A DNA stretch of 38,233 nt, from positions 1-38,233 of the forward strand of contig JAJZPM010000005.1 of assembly GCA_021811105.1 (NCBI GenBank), in the 5' to 3' direction. The notes below the pieces were generated by a model that worked only from the letters and a program-made list of their open reading frames with translations, searched no databases and was not told the origin of the DNA. Position numbers and translations under genes: made by a program. This stretch comes from Nitrospirota bacterium (GTDB lineage Bacteria; Nitrospirota; Thermodesulfovibrionia; Thermodesulfovibrionales; UBA6898). Shown in pieces: positions 23,751 to 33,397 of this stretch; position 1 is the stretch's first letter, and each line of letters starts with the position of its first letter.

Positions 23751-24554
23751 GTGCGTAATAAATATATTATTTTTGGCTTCATATCAACGCTGATTGTTGT
23801 GGTATTTCTCGCACTTGATGCGCGATATGCCGCAGCTACCGTCGTGGGAGGAAAGCACGATCTTTCCTTTTCTGGAAGCGCCAACTTCCAGTATGCCACT
23901 GACGAGCCGTGCATCTTCTGTCATACCCCTCACGCTGCAAACGTAAATACCGTCTATTCGACCGACCCTGCAAGCTCATCGAACACGGGATCGGGCAACA
24001 GCGCCCCCGGCGGACAGTTCCTCTGGAACAGGGCACTGCCCCAGCGCACCTGGAACGTCTATTCGAGCTCGACCCTGAATGCCAATACCAGCGGCGGCCC
24101 TGGCACCCTGTCTCTGCTCTGCCTCAGTTGCCATGACGGCGTCGGGGCGATGAACGTGCTCCTTAATTATGCGAGTGGCCAGCCTGCTTCGATGGGCTTT
24201 CTCCAGAACCAGTTCGGCGATTTCAGCACGAGTGATCCGAATATCGGGCCTTTGAACATCGGGGGCGGGCAATGCGACGGCGGCGCCGGCACCGGATGTG
24301 TAGGAGGAGGAGGGGACCTCCAGAACGACCACCCGATCGGGTTTGTGTACGATAACGCGCTTGCGACGGCCGACGGCGGCCTTAATCCCCCCGCCAGCCT
24401 CAATACGGCCCTGAAGAGCAGGATGACCGTCACCGGAAACAGGATGGAATGCTCCACCTGCCATGATCCGCATATTACGAACCTTGGCGGAAACGCCTTC
24501 CTGGTCATGAGCAATACCGGCAGTGCACTTTGCCTGCAGTGCCACAACAAATAA
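23751..24554 (+). CDS. OmcE-like tetraheme extracellular cytochrome C
   Basis: This 267-residue protein starts at GTG 23751, with AGGAGGT at 23740-23746. A signal peptide ends near residue 29. CXXCH motifs start at C54, C124, C234 and C261. The whole protein contains exactly eight His: four in the motifs and four others (H36 in KHDLS, H61 in CHTPH, H194 in NDHP, H241 in CHDPH), which is just enough for bis-His ligation of four hemes. An extra Cys pair, C175 and C183 in a Gly-rich loop, could form a disulfide. The motif order matches OmcE. It heads the group with the giant cytochromes under a sigma-54-type promoter. Confidence 0.92.
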   Translation: MRNKYIIFGFISTLIVVVFLALDARYAAATVVGGKHDLSFSGSANFQYATDEPCIFCHTPHAANVNTVYSTDPASSSNTGSGNSAPGGQFLWNRALPQRTWNVYSSSTLNANTSGGPGTLSLLCLSCHDGVGAMNVLLNYASGQPASMGFLQNQFGDFSTSDPNIGPLNIGGGQCDGGAGTGCVGGGGDLQNDHPIGFVYDNALATADGGLNPPASLNTALKSRMTVTGNRMECSTCHDPHITNLGGNAFLVMSNTGSALCLQCHNK

Positions 24555-24605
24555 ACGATATTCATGAACTTATCGGTTTTATAAGGACAAGAGGAGGAGA
24601 TCGAA

Positions 24606-27323
24606 ATGGCTACAAATATGAGGGGGAAAACGGCAGTCCTATTGACATCAGTAGTTATGACGGTCATATTTCTCGTCCCGATGCAGGCTCAGGGGGCGAC
24701 TGCGCCAGCCGTGACGAGGCTGCTGACGATACCCGACCAGAGCTTTGCTGGTAAGGTCATCTCCGACTCCAATGGCAATATCTATGTTGCGGACATTTTT
24801 TATAAGACGGTCAGAATTTATGACTCAAGCGGCCAATTCAAAAAGAGCATCGGCCTTTCTTATGTACCTGCCGCAATAGCACTTTCTCCCGACAACCTCC
24901 TCTACGTCGGGGAAGACGCACAGGACGGCCATTACTATATTGATGTCTATACCTTAAGCGGTGCGAAGGTCAGGACGATGGCCGCTACGGGCCCTGCTGC
25001 CATGGCCTTCCTGAGCACCGGAGAACTCTACTTAGTCGACGGATACAAGGTCAGGAAATTCAACGCCTCTATGGCCCAGATGATGGAATTCGGCGGGTAC
25101 ACAATGTTCCGTGATCCTTCCTCGATCGCCGTCAACGAGCAAAAAGGCGAGCTGTATATCCTCGACATGGGTGGCGTGGGGACGGAAGGCTCCTATACGA
25201 ATACCCCGGTATGGAGGGTCCAGGCATTCGACCTGAACGGCACTCTGCTGAGAAGCTTTTCGAGTTATGGCTACGGAGCGGACGGGATGGTCGGATCTGC
25301 TTCCGCCGTCGCCGTCGACAAGGACGGCAGAATTTATGTGTCGGACAACGTGCAGCCGATCATCGCGGTCTTCGATGAAAACGGCGCATACCTGAAGACT
25401 ATCTTCGATACGACAAATCCCCTCACCAATCCTGCGAATATCTCTTACAGGAACGACAGGCTCTACATGGCTTCGCTGGCGGGCAATTTCGTCACGGCCT
25501 TTGGAATAGACGCATACGGCCTTTTGGAAGTGACGCCCCCTGTTATCGATACGAAATGGCAGAGCGGCATGCCTGCCCCCGCAAAGCTGCTTTCTCTTTC
25601 AAACAAGGGGACAGGTCCGCTTACCTGGCAGGCGACAGTGGACGCCGCAAGTTCCTCCTGGCTTTCGGTTTCCCAAGTCTCCGGAACGCTGGCCGCGAAT
25701 TCTGCGCAGGATGTAACGGTCGCAATAAATACGACGGGCTTTACTGCGGGACAGACGCATACCGGCTCGATCGATATCACCTCCAACGGAGGTTCTCAGG
25801 CGGTCGCGGTCAAAGTGACCGTGGCCGATCAGCCCATATTGACGGTGAACCCTTCTGTGATCACGGTGACCCGTAAGTCGAACGAAAAGACTAACCCGAT
25901 GCCTCTGAATATCACGATCGGTAATGACATAAGCGGCGGCTTGCTGACCTGGCATGCGGCGGCCGTATCCGATACGGGGTGGCTCGGCATGAACCCGACC
26001 GAGGGGACGAGCGGTCTCGCCTCGGCGCCTCTTGTTACGTTTGCGGACGCAGTCGCGCCCGGTACATACGGCGGAAGCATCACTGTGACGCTGGAAGGCG
26101 CGGCAGGCAGCCCCGTGACCGTACCGGTTACGCTCGAGGTCGTCTCGGCGAACCGGATTGTGGTTACAACAAACACGGCGGAGGCCTCCTTTACGGTAGA
26201 CGGCCCGGACGGCGCCACCTTCAGCGGCACGGGAGAGAGCTATACCGCGGACAGCGTCGCCCCCGGCTCCTATACCATTACGTACAAGAGTGTGCCCGGA
26301 TTCAAGACGCCGCCATCCGAAACGAAGAGCATTGGCATTGGTGAAGATGCTACATTCGTCGGCACGTACACCGACTTGAGACAAAGAATGAACATCGTGG
26401 CCAGCCACGGTTTCCGCAAGAACGAGTCGAACGAAGTGGCGATATTCAAGGGAGACGGAACCTTCGTCACCAGCTTTGTGCCTGCCCTGCCTTATTCCTA
26501 CGGGGTAAGCACGACTGTCGGCGATGTGGACGGCGATGGCGTTATGGATATCGTGGTGGGCGGTGCGCCTTCGATTGTCAAGGGATATAAGCGCGACGGC
26601 AGCCCGATCTCAGGACTTGAATTCTCGGCATTCGAAACGCCGCGACGCAGCAGCGTCGGCGGCATTAATCTCTCCACTGCGGACTTCGACGGCGACGGCA
26701 GGGACGAGATCATAACAGGCGACGCGAAGAACTCGAGCGTCGTGCGGGTCTTTTCCTTTGGCGGCACTTCGGTCACCGACACCGGTCTCTACATAGAACC
26801 GTTCAAAGACCTCGGCGAGGGTGTAAACGCGGTCGGCGCCGACGTGGACGGCGACGGATCGCCGGAACTGATTGTACTTCAGGCCGACAGCGACGTTGTC
26901 CCGGAAGTGAAGATTTACAAGGTGAATACGGCGGCAGGAGCCGGGCGCTGGACAGCCGATATGAGCGGCCGCTTCAAGGTCTGCAGCAGGCCGGTGGAAA
27001 CCGGTCTGGCCGCGGCTGACGTGGACGGAGACGGCGTTGCGGACATTATCGTGATGTGCAAAGGCGACAGGACCTCGGAAGTGCGCGAGTTCAACGGCAG
27101 CGGAAATCTCATCGCCAGCTTCACGGCGGCGGCAGATGCGGGTTCAGTAGCAGCGGGCGACACCAACTTCGACGCTGTGGCCGAGATCATATTGGGAGAC
27201 GCAGCATCGACCGGCGGCAAAATGTTCAACATACTCAAGTCTCAGGGCTCGACGTTGAATACAGTACCGGCTTTTACAAAGAGTTATGGCGTGAGAGTAT
27301 CCGTCGGTAATTTGGGTTATTAG
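24606..27323 (+). CDS. Secreted NHL / BACON-like / PEGA-like / FG-GAP multidomain protein
   Basis: This is a 905-residue protein; ATG 24606 follows AGGAGGAG. A signal peptide ends near AQG (31). Residues 35-300 are an NHL-type propeller (DSNGNIYVAD, DKDGRIYVSD). Residues about 310-510 are two BACON-like Ig domains (GPLTWQATV, SWLSVSQVSGTL; GWLGMNPTEGT). Residues 515-590 are PEGA-like (TVDGPDGATFSGTG, YTITYKSVPGF). Residues 600-905 are FG-GAP/VCBS propeller repeats with calcium loops (DVDGDGVMD, DFDGDGRDE, DVDGDGSPE, DVDGDGVAD). No heme motif or lipobox is present. It sits between OmcE-like C and the giant cytochrome, so it may be an extracellular scaffold or adhesion partner for them. Confidence 0.88.
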   Translation: MATNMRGKTAVLLTSVVMTVIFLVPMQAQGATAPAVTRLLTIPDQSFAGKVISDSNGNIYVADIFYKTVRIYDSSGQFKKSIGLSYVPAAIALSPDNLLYVGEDAQDGHYYIDVYTLSGAKVRTMAATGPAAMAFLSTGELYLVDGYKVRKFNASMAQMMEFGGYTMFRDPSSIAVNEQKGELYILDMGGVGTEGSYTNTPVWRVQAFDLNGTLLRSFSSYGYGADGMVGSASAVAVDKDGRIYVSDNVQPIIAVFDENGAYLKTIFDTTNPLTNPANISYRNDRLYMASLAGNFVTAFGIDAYGLLEVTPPVIDTKWQSGMPAPAKLLSLSNKGTGPLTWQATVDAASSSWLSVSQVSGTLAANSAQDVTVAINTTGFTAGQTHTGSIDITSNGGSQAVAVKVTVADQPILTVNPSVITVTRKSNEKTNPMPLNITIGNDISGGLLTWHAAAVSDTGWLGMNPTEGTSGLASAPLVTFADAVAPGTYGGSITVTLEGAAGSPVTVPVTLEVVSANRIVVTTNTAEASFTVDGPDGATFSGTGESYTADSVAPGSYTITYKSVPGFKTPPSETKSIGIGEDATFVGTYTDLRQRMNIVASHGFRKNESNEVAIFKGDGTFVTSFVPALPYSYGVSTTVGDVDGDGVMDIVVGGAPSIVKGYKRDGSPISGLEFSAFETPRRSSVGGINLSTADFDGDGRDEIITGDAKNSSVVRVFSFGGTSVTDTGLYIEPFKDLGEGVNAVGADVDGDGSPELIVLQADSDVVPEVKIYKVNTAAGAGRWTADMSGRFKVCSRPVETGLAAADVDGDGVADIIVMCKGDRTSEVREFNGSGNLIASFTAAADAGSVAAGDTNFDAVAEIILGDAASTGGKMFNILKSQGSTLNTVPAFTKSYGVRVSVGNLGY

Positions 27324-27332
27324 GGGGGCTTT

Positions 27333-30300
27333 ATGCAAATGGCAAAGAAATTAATAATTCTTGTTGCAATCGCTGCGTTGTTGATACCCGCAATGGGTTG
27401 GTCGCTTGACGCTCCGCATACGAATATTCCCGGGTATGGTATCGACTGCGGCAGCTGTCACTGGACCAATAGTTCCGCAACACCCCCATGGGAGAATGCG
27501 CAAGTGCCCGATGCCCCTGACAATACGATCAACAACAGAAGATGCTATGCATGCCATGACGGCAACAAGCCTCTGACGCCTGCGGCAAAGACCCATTCTA
27601 CTTCTACAACTTCGAATACATATTGGACAACGCAGGGCGGGTGGAAGACCGAGTGCGTGACCTGTCATAACCCCCATCAGCAGAGACAGACAAGGGTGTG
27701 GGGCTCTGCCAGCTATGTGACGCAGGGTACGGCCCCCCAAAGCGTAGTGGTCGACACCGTCAATAACGTATCGACGATTACTCTGCCGGCCAGTCTCGGG
27801 CCCAATTACTTCGGCTATTATATCCTGCCTGACATTCGATATCCTTTTTACTACGAGATCACGAACGACACAACCAATACCGCAGCCGTGACGGTTAAGG
27901 GACAGGTCAACAAGACCTATGTCGGCACAGGCGGCTATGCGATCGTCTATGCAAGAAACGTCAAGGAATCCATCACCTATATAAACCCAGCTAATCAGCC
28001 AGTCGGCGGCTCGGTAAAATTGTTCGGCCCCTCGGGAGTGAATGGACCGGCTGACCCCGTGGCGACGGGCGTCTGTTACGTCTGCCATACGCAGACGAAC
28101 CATTACAGCTCGAAGACGGGTGCGGACTCTACCCATCATGCCGGCGAAGTCTGCACCAGTTGCCATGCGCATCTTCAGGGCTTCAAGCCTGCCTGCGACG
28201 GCTGCCACGGCAATCCGCCGACTGTCTCGAGCCAAACCCCTCCCAACGGTCTCGTTTGGGTCACTCTGCAGGGAGGTTCCGGAACGGGAACAGGCTCGAC
28301 TACCGCAGGCGCCCACGGCACCCATGTCAATTCAAAGTCTATTTCCTGCGACGCCTGCCATCTGAACAGCGTCGGAACAGGCGCTACGCATAACGCCGGC
28401 AGCGTAACACTCGGATTCAAGGGCTTCGGCGGCTCCAGCGGGGGCGGGGCATATAACGGCCAGTCGGGTGTCACCTACAATGCAACTGTGACTACACCGG
28501 CGACGAGCGCATCCAGCGGCGGCCTGAAGCAGTGCAGCAACGTCTACTGTCATGGCGCGACGATGGCGACAAACAACGGTACCAACCGGGCTCCCACCTG
28601 GGACAATGCGGCCACCGGCGCGTGCGGGACCTGCCACGGCGCTGACTCGGCAAACCCGCCGCAACTGGGCAGTCATGACAGACATACAAGCGCTTCGACG
28701 GGCTACTCTTTCACGTGCACGCTTTGTCACAACAATGCTGCCGGCACTCATGTAAACGGCAAAGTCGAGTGGGCTTTCAACACCGCCGACACAAGGACGA
28801 ACGGCGGCAAATACAACAGCGCAGCCAGCGGGTCTACAAATGCCCCGGCGCCGAGCGGGACGTATCAATCCTGTTCGAATCTCTATTGCCACAGCTCGGG
28901 CGAGGCAGCGCCTTCTACCTATGCAACGCCCGCCTGGGGCAATGCTTCAACCGGCGCATGCGGCACCTGCCACGGAACCGTGGCGGCTGCCCCTCCTGCA
29001 TCCGTGCCCCATACCAAGCACGTGGGTACCGCGGCCGCCTATCAATTCTCCTGCTCCAAGTGCCATAACACTACCGTGACCGCGACTGCGGATTCGACGG
29101 TCCAGCCTTCTATTGCAGACAAGACCCTTCATGTAAACGGCAACCGCGACGTCAGCTTCGATGCCTTCAATAGCGGCGGAAGCTACAACGGAACGAACTG
29201 CAGCAACATCTATTGCCACAGCCAGGGCACGGGCGGCACGGGACAGACCGGCGATACGCGTCCGATTGCAGCCCCTGCCACTGCGCCGACGTGGACTACC
29301 GGAAGCATAAATTGCGGCTCCTGCCACGGCGGGGACAGCACCGGCCGGCCGGCATATGTCAGCGGCACGCCGAAGGCAAACAGCCATATGCTTACGACCC
29401 ACTCGCAAAAAACGTGCGACCTTTGCCACAATCAGACGACTACGACTGGCAACACAATAACAAACCCAGCAAAGCACGTCAACAAAACATACGACATTAC
29501 TACCAGCTTTAACTACAGCTATGCTGCAGACGGCGGAACATGCTCGACGACGTACTGCCACGGCTCCTCGACGATCAAGTGGGGGGCGTCCGGTACGCTC
29601 ACCTGCGATTCCTGCCATTCCGGGCAGGGTGCGGGCACTGCGGTGACGAAGGGCTATACGACGGCGCACAGCACAAAGCACACGCAAAGCTACCTGCTCG
29701 CCTGCGAGAACTGTCATACTCAGCTGAACTCGAACACTGCCAACCGCATCAGCCATGCAGGCGGAGACGTGAACCCGTCTACTCCGCAGACCGCGGAAGT
29801 GAAGTTCACCGATCAGAGCGGCTCGACGCAGTACGGCGGAGGCGGCTCCACCTTCCGCTATTCGAACCTGTATGCGAACCCTTACGGTGTCGTGGCGCCG
29901 ACGCCGGTATATACTCCGGGCCTGACTTCGGCCGGTTCCGATCCGAAAAATGCGTTGATCACCTGGACGGCCGGCAGCTGCTCGAACGTATGGTGTCACT
30001 CCAATGCCAATCCCGCGGGCGGGACGAACTCATATTCCAGCCCTGCATGGAACAGCGTAATCGATTGTGGTTCGTGCCACCGCAAACCCGACACGGCGGC
30101 CAACATGGCGGCGGCCGGAACGCCCGAGAAGATGAGCGTTTCGCACGTGAAACATATCGCGACCGACCAGTACGGACAGAATACTAACTTCACCTGCAAT
30201 ACTTGTCACAGTAATACGGCTTCGGACAGCTCGACGATCTCTAATACCGCTAACCATGTAAACGGCGCGAAAGATGTTGCGCTGAACGCCTGGGCCGGCG

Positions 30301-33290
30301 GCTCGTTCGCCACAAACCAGTGCTCCAACGTATACTGCCACAGCCAGGGCACCTCCGCTACGGCGCCTTTTACTCCCAATGTTGCTCCTACCTGGGGCGG
30401 CTCTCTCGACCCGAATGCCACGGGAACGAACTGCGAAGGCTGCCACGGCGCAAAATATGGCGGTGGATATGTGAATACGATGAATACAAACGCGCACGGT
30501 GCACATATCAACACGGTGGACATAAACAAGAGAGGCTATCAAATCGGATGCAGCGTGTGCCACAGTGCAACCATGTCCGGCACCGGCATGTCGATCGGCA
30601 ATTATGCGAACCACGTCAATAAGCAGGTCAACGTGAAGTTCGACAATGCCGGCATCAACAAGGACGCCGACCTTCCGACGTACAACGGTGCGTCGACGAC
30701 CGGTGCGAACGGTTCCACCAAGGCCTCGGGCTCGGTGGTGGGCAGCTGTGCAAACGTCTACTGCCACAGCACGGGCAACGTCAACAATGCGGGTGTAGCG
30801 GTGGCCCCGACGACGTTCAGGACGATAGCATGGAACGGAGCGGCGATCGGCTGCGACGGCTGCCACGGTGACCAGGCGGGCAGGGCGCATCCGACGTACA
30901 CAACGGGCGCGGCGGGCTCCAACACGGCCAACAGCCATGTCAAGCACGTAGAGAGCAGCTCATTCAGCTGCGACTTCTGTCACAATACGACAACGACGGA
31001 CACGACGATACCTCCGACCGCGGTAGTTGTGGGAGGGACACACCTGAACAGGACCGACGACATATCGTTCAAGCTCAACGCGGGCAAGACCGGCACGTAC
31101 AATGCGACGGCAAAGACCTGCTCGGCGACTTACTGTCACGGGACGGGTGCAAGTCCGCAGTGGGGTGGTGCGACGACCTGTACGAGCTGCCATGATGCAT
31201 CCGGGCAGACGACGACGCTGTCGACAAGGCATGACAAGCATTACAACACCGCGACGGCGGCAACAGTGCTGGCGGGCGGAACGGACTCGCATACGGCGAC
31301 AGGGTATGTTTTTGCCTGTCTGAACTGCCATCCGACGGACCAGCATGCAACGGGTCCGGCGAGCGGCGTTGAGGACGCAGCGATCGGCGGCACGAAGCAG
31401 CTTGCCGTGAACTATACCCCGGCAGTGACCAACCTGACGGACGGCAAGGGGTTCAAGTACACCAACTACGGCACCTGCTCGACGGTCTGTCATACGAAGG
31501 ACGGCGCGACGCTGGGCAGCGCGGTGATGGGCAACCCGACCTGGAACAGCAGCAACGCGGTGGGCTGCGGGTTCTGCCACAACAAGGCAGGGGACGCGAC
31601 TCCGGCATGGTCTGCGCCGCACACCAAGCACATTAATACGTACAGCGTGGCGGGCAATCCGATCATATCGTGTAACTCCTGCCATAGCGGCACTGCATCG
31701 GATAATGCAACGATCAACGGAATAACGGGCAGGAACCAGCACCCCAACGGCACGAAAGACGTTGCTTTCAACGCGACGGTGGGCGGCAGCTGGTCCGGCA
31801 CGCAGTGTTCCAACACCTACTGCCATAGCAACGGCACGAGCTTTACCGCGCCGACGCAGACGGCCATGTCGTGGTCCGGAAACATCACCGCGTGCAACGT
31901 CTGCCACGGTGACATTTCGAGGACCGACGGCATGCCGGGCTACACTACCGGCAAGGCGAACAGCCACGTGGCCCACGTGCAGAATAACAGCTATACGTGC
32001 AATAACTGCCATAACGATACAACTACCACGGGCAACACTATTACCAATTATGCAAACCATGTGAACAAGGCTTACAATCTCCAGGCGGGCGGCGCCGGCA
32101 TCTCCTTCACGCCGACCGTCGGGAATCCGACAACGCCGAGCAGTTGCTCCAACATTTCCTGTCACGGCGGGAACACTGCTACGTGGGGTGCGACCCTCTC
32201 CTGTCAGGATTGTCACCTCGGCGCGGGCGACACCGATGACTACACATATGGCAACGGCACCACGGCAAAGATAGACTCGACGGAATGGACGACAAAAGGC
32301 CATGGACAGGCGGCAATCGCGCTGACCTGCGATTTGTGCCACGACAACACCGTGGGACACGGTGTGAGCACGAATCCGTTCAGACTGGCAAATATCGGCA
32401 CGGCCCTGAACTATAACTGTCTTGCCTGCCACGCGACCGGCTCTCTCGGTTACAAGGGCAAGAACTCCACGGTCAAGGTGGACAAGTACCATGCCGGCGC
32501 CGGCCATGACCTCACGAGAAACGGCGGCCAGTACTGCTGGGACTGCCACGACCCGCATGGCGATGCGAACATAAAGATGGTCCAGGCGAAACCCGCCAGA
32601 AAGTCTAACGCTTATGGCGTGCCGACTGAACTGCCGATCAATCCTGTCGTATTTACGAACAACACTATCGGCGCGGGAGCGGGAGGCTTCGCAATGACCA
32701 GCGGGACCTTCGAAAACGGCGTCTGCAATACCTGCCATACGGCCGCCAACACTCCTCATTATAATAGTACCGGGGTTGACGGCACGCACTATACAGCGGT
32801 TTGCACGAGCTGCCACAACCACAGCAAGGATACGACCTATGACGGAAATGCCTTCCAGGGCGCGGGCGACTGTAATGCCTGCCATGACTACGACGTCCGG
32901 GGCGCGACTTACGTCGGCGGCGTATGGACAGGCGGCACATGGGGCCTGAATAATCAGGATGCGCCTGTCAATCAGGGCTGGGGCGCCCATGCGAAACATA
33001 TCAACCACTTAAAGACACGTTTGGCCATTGCGACGCTTCTCGATCCGGTCAGCCAGACCTACGGCGTCGGAACACCGGCGAACGTCTGCGGCGTATGCCA
33101 TAGCAATACGGGCGCCGATCACGGGTCCGGAGGAAGGAACATTAACTTCAACGGCAGCGCTACATATCAGTTCGGGCCGAATCCGCCGACGTACAACGGT
33201 GTCTCCGGCACGTCTTCGAGCGTGAACCCGAAGAGCTGCTCGAACATAAGCTGTCACTTCACCACGACCCCTGTGTGGTCGGCCTACTGA
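27333..33290 (+). CDS. Giant modular multiheme cytochrome, 47 candidate heme sites
   Basis: This is a 1985-residue protein with a signal peptide (residues 1-24) starting at ATG 27333, 9 bases after the previous stop. I count 35 CXXCH, 11 CX4CH (mostly CSNxYCH) and one CX3CH (C1382-STV-CH). CX4CH followed by CXXCH is the signature of the Geobacter-type CxxxxCH...CXXCH domain. From about residue 390 a module repeats: CX4CH, a Trp, CGxCHG, SHxxHV, CxxCHN, HVNG. The N-terminal 300 residues hold a heme-poor beta-rich insert (about 125-245). The protein ends ten residues after the last CX4CH. No membrane anchor or sortase-like tail is seen. It is probably secreted or surface-bound, giving long-range electron transfer. 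Confidence 0.93.
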   Translation: MQMAKKLIILVAIAALLIPAMGWSLDAPHTNIPGYGIDCGSCHWTNSSATPPWENAQVPDAPDNTINNRRCYACHDGNKPLTPAAKTHSTSTTSNTYWTTQGGWKTECVTCHNPHQQRQTRVWGSASYVTQGTAPQSVVVDTVNNVSTITLPASLGPNYFGYYILPDIRYPFYYEITNDTTNTAAVTVKGQVNKTYVGTGGYAIVYARNVKESITYINPANQPVGGSVKLFGPSGVNGPADPVATGVCYVCHTQTNHYSSKTGADSTHHAGEVCTSCHAHLQGFKPACDGCHGNPPTVSSQTPPNGLVWVTLQGGSGTGTGSTTAGAHGTHVNSKSISCDACHLNSVGTGATHNAGSVTLGFKGFGGSSGGGAYNGQSGVTYNATVTTPATSASSGGLKQCSNVYCHGATMATNNGTNRAPTWDNAATGACGTCHGADSANPPQLGSHDRHTSASTGYSFTCTLCHNNAAGTHVNGKVEWAFNTADTRTNGGKYNSAASGSTNAPAPSGTYQSCSNLYCHSSGEAAPSTYATPAWGNASTGACGTCHGTVAAAPPASVPHTKHVGTAAAYQFSCSKCHNTTVTATADSTVQPSIADKTLHVNGNRDVSFDAFNSGGSYNGTNCSNIYCHSQGTGGTGQTGDTRPIAAPATAPTWTTGSINCGSCHGGDSTGRPAYVSGTPKANSHMLTTHSQKTCDLCHNQTTTTGNTITNPAKHVNKTYDITTSFNYSYAADGGTCSTTYCHGSSTIKWGASGTLTCDSCHSGQGAGTAVTKGYTTAHSTKHTQSYLLACENCHTQLNSNTANRISHAGGDVNPSTPQTAEVKFTDQSGSTQYGGGGSTFRYSNLYANPYGVVAPTPVYTPGLTSAGSDPKNALITWTAGSCSNVWCHSNANPAGGTNSYSSPAWNSVIDCGSCHRKPDTAANMAAAGTPEKMSVSHVKHIATDQYGQNTNFTCNTCHSNTASDSSTISNTANHVNGAKDVALNAWAGGSFATNQCSNVYCHSQGTSATAPFTPNVAPTWGGSLDPNATGTNCEGCHGAKYGGGYVNTMNTNAHGAHINTVDINKRGYQIGCSVCHSATMSGTGMSIGNYANHVNKQVNVKFDNAGINKDADLPTYNGASTTGANGSTKASGSVVGSCANVYCHSTGNVNNAGVAVAPTTFRTIAWNGAAIGCDGCHGDQAGRAHPTYTTGAAGSNTANSHVKHVESSSFSCDFCHNTTTTDTTIPPTAVVVGGTHLNRTDDISFKLNAGKTGTYNATAKTCSATYCHGTGASPQWGGATTCTSCHDASGQTTTLSTRHDKHYNTATAATVLAGGTDSHTATGYVFACLNCHPTDQHATGPASGVEDAAIGGTKQLAVNYTPAVTNLTDGKGFKYTNYGTCSTVCHTKDGATLGSAVMGNPTWNSSNAVGCGFCHNKAGDATPAWSAPHTKHINTYSVAGNPIISCNSCHSGTASDNATINGITGRNQHPNGTKDVAFNATVGGSWSGTQCSNTYCHSNGTSFTAPTQTAMSWSGNITACNVCHGDISRTDGMPGYTTGKANSHVAHVQNNSYTCNNCHNDTTTTGNTITNYANHVNKAYNLQAGGAGISFTPTVGNPTTPSSCSNISCHGGNTATWGATLSCQDCHLGAGDTDDYTYGNGTTAKIDSTEWTTKGHGQAAIALTCDLCHDNTVGHGVSTNPFRLANIGTALNYNCLACHATGSLGYKGKNSTVKVDKYHAGAGHDLTRNGGQYCWDCHDPHGDANIKMVQAKPARKSNAYGVPTELPINPVVFTNNTIGAGAGGFAMTSGTFENGVCNTCHTAANTPHYNSTGVDGTHYTAVCTSCHNHSKDTTYDGNAFQGAGDCNACHDYDVRGATYVGGVWTGGTWGLNNQDAPVNQGWGAHAKHINHLKTRLAIATLLDPVSQTYGVGTPANVCGVCHSNTGADHGSGGRNINFNGSATYQFGPNPPTYNGVSGTSSSVNPKSCSNISCHFTTTPVWSAY

Positions 33291-33397
33291 TGGGGGTGGA
33301 TGATGAGGATATTGAGAATGTATAATACGGAAATTGAAAATATGGAGAGCGAGGTGAGATCGGCATGGGAGAGATAATCGTGAGGAAGGTAAGAGGC

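Noticed and set aside
30960-33008. 682-residue minus-strand frame under the giant cytochrome
   Set aside because: It is antisense to a gene dense in CXXCH motifs; the His/Cys codons read backwards give Val/Met/Ala/Arg-rich nonsense without domains.
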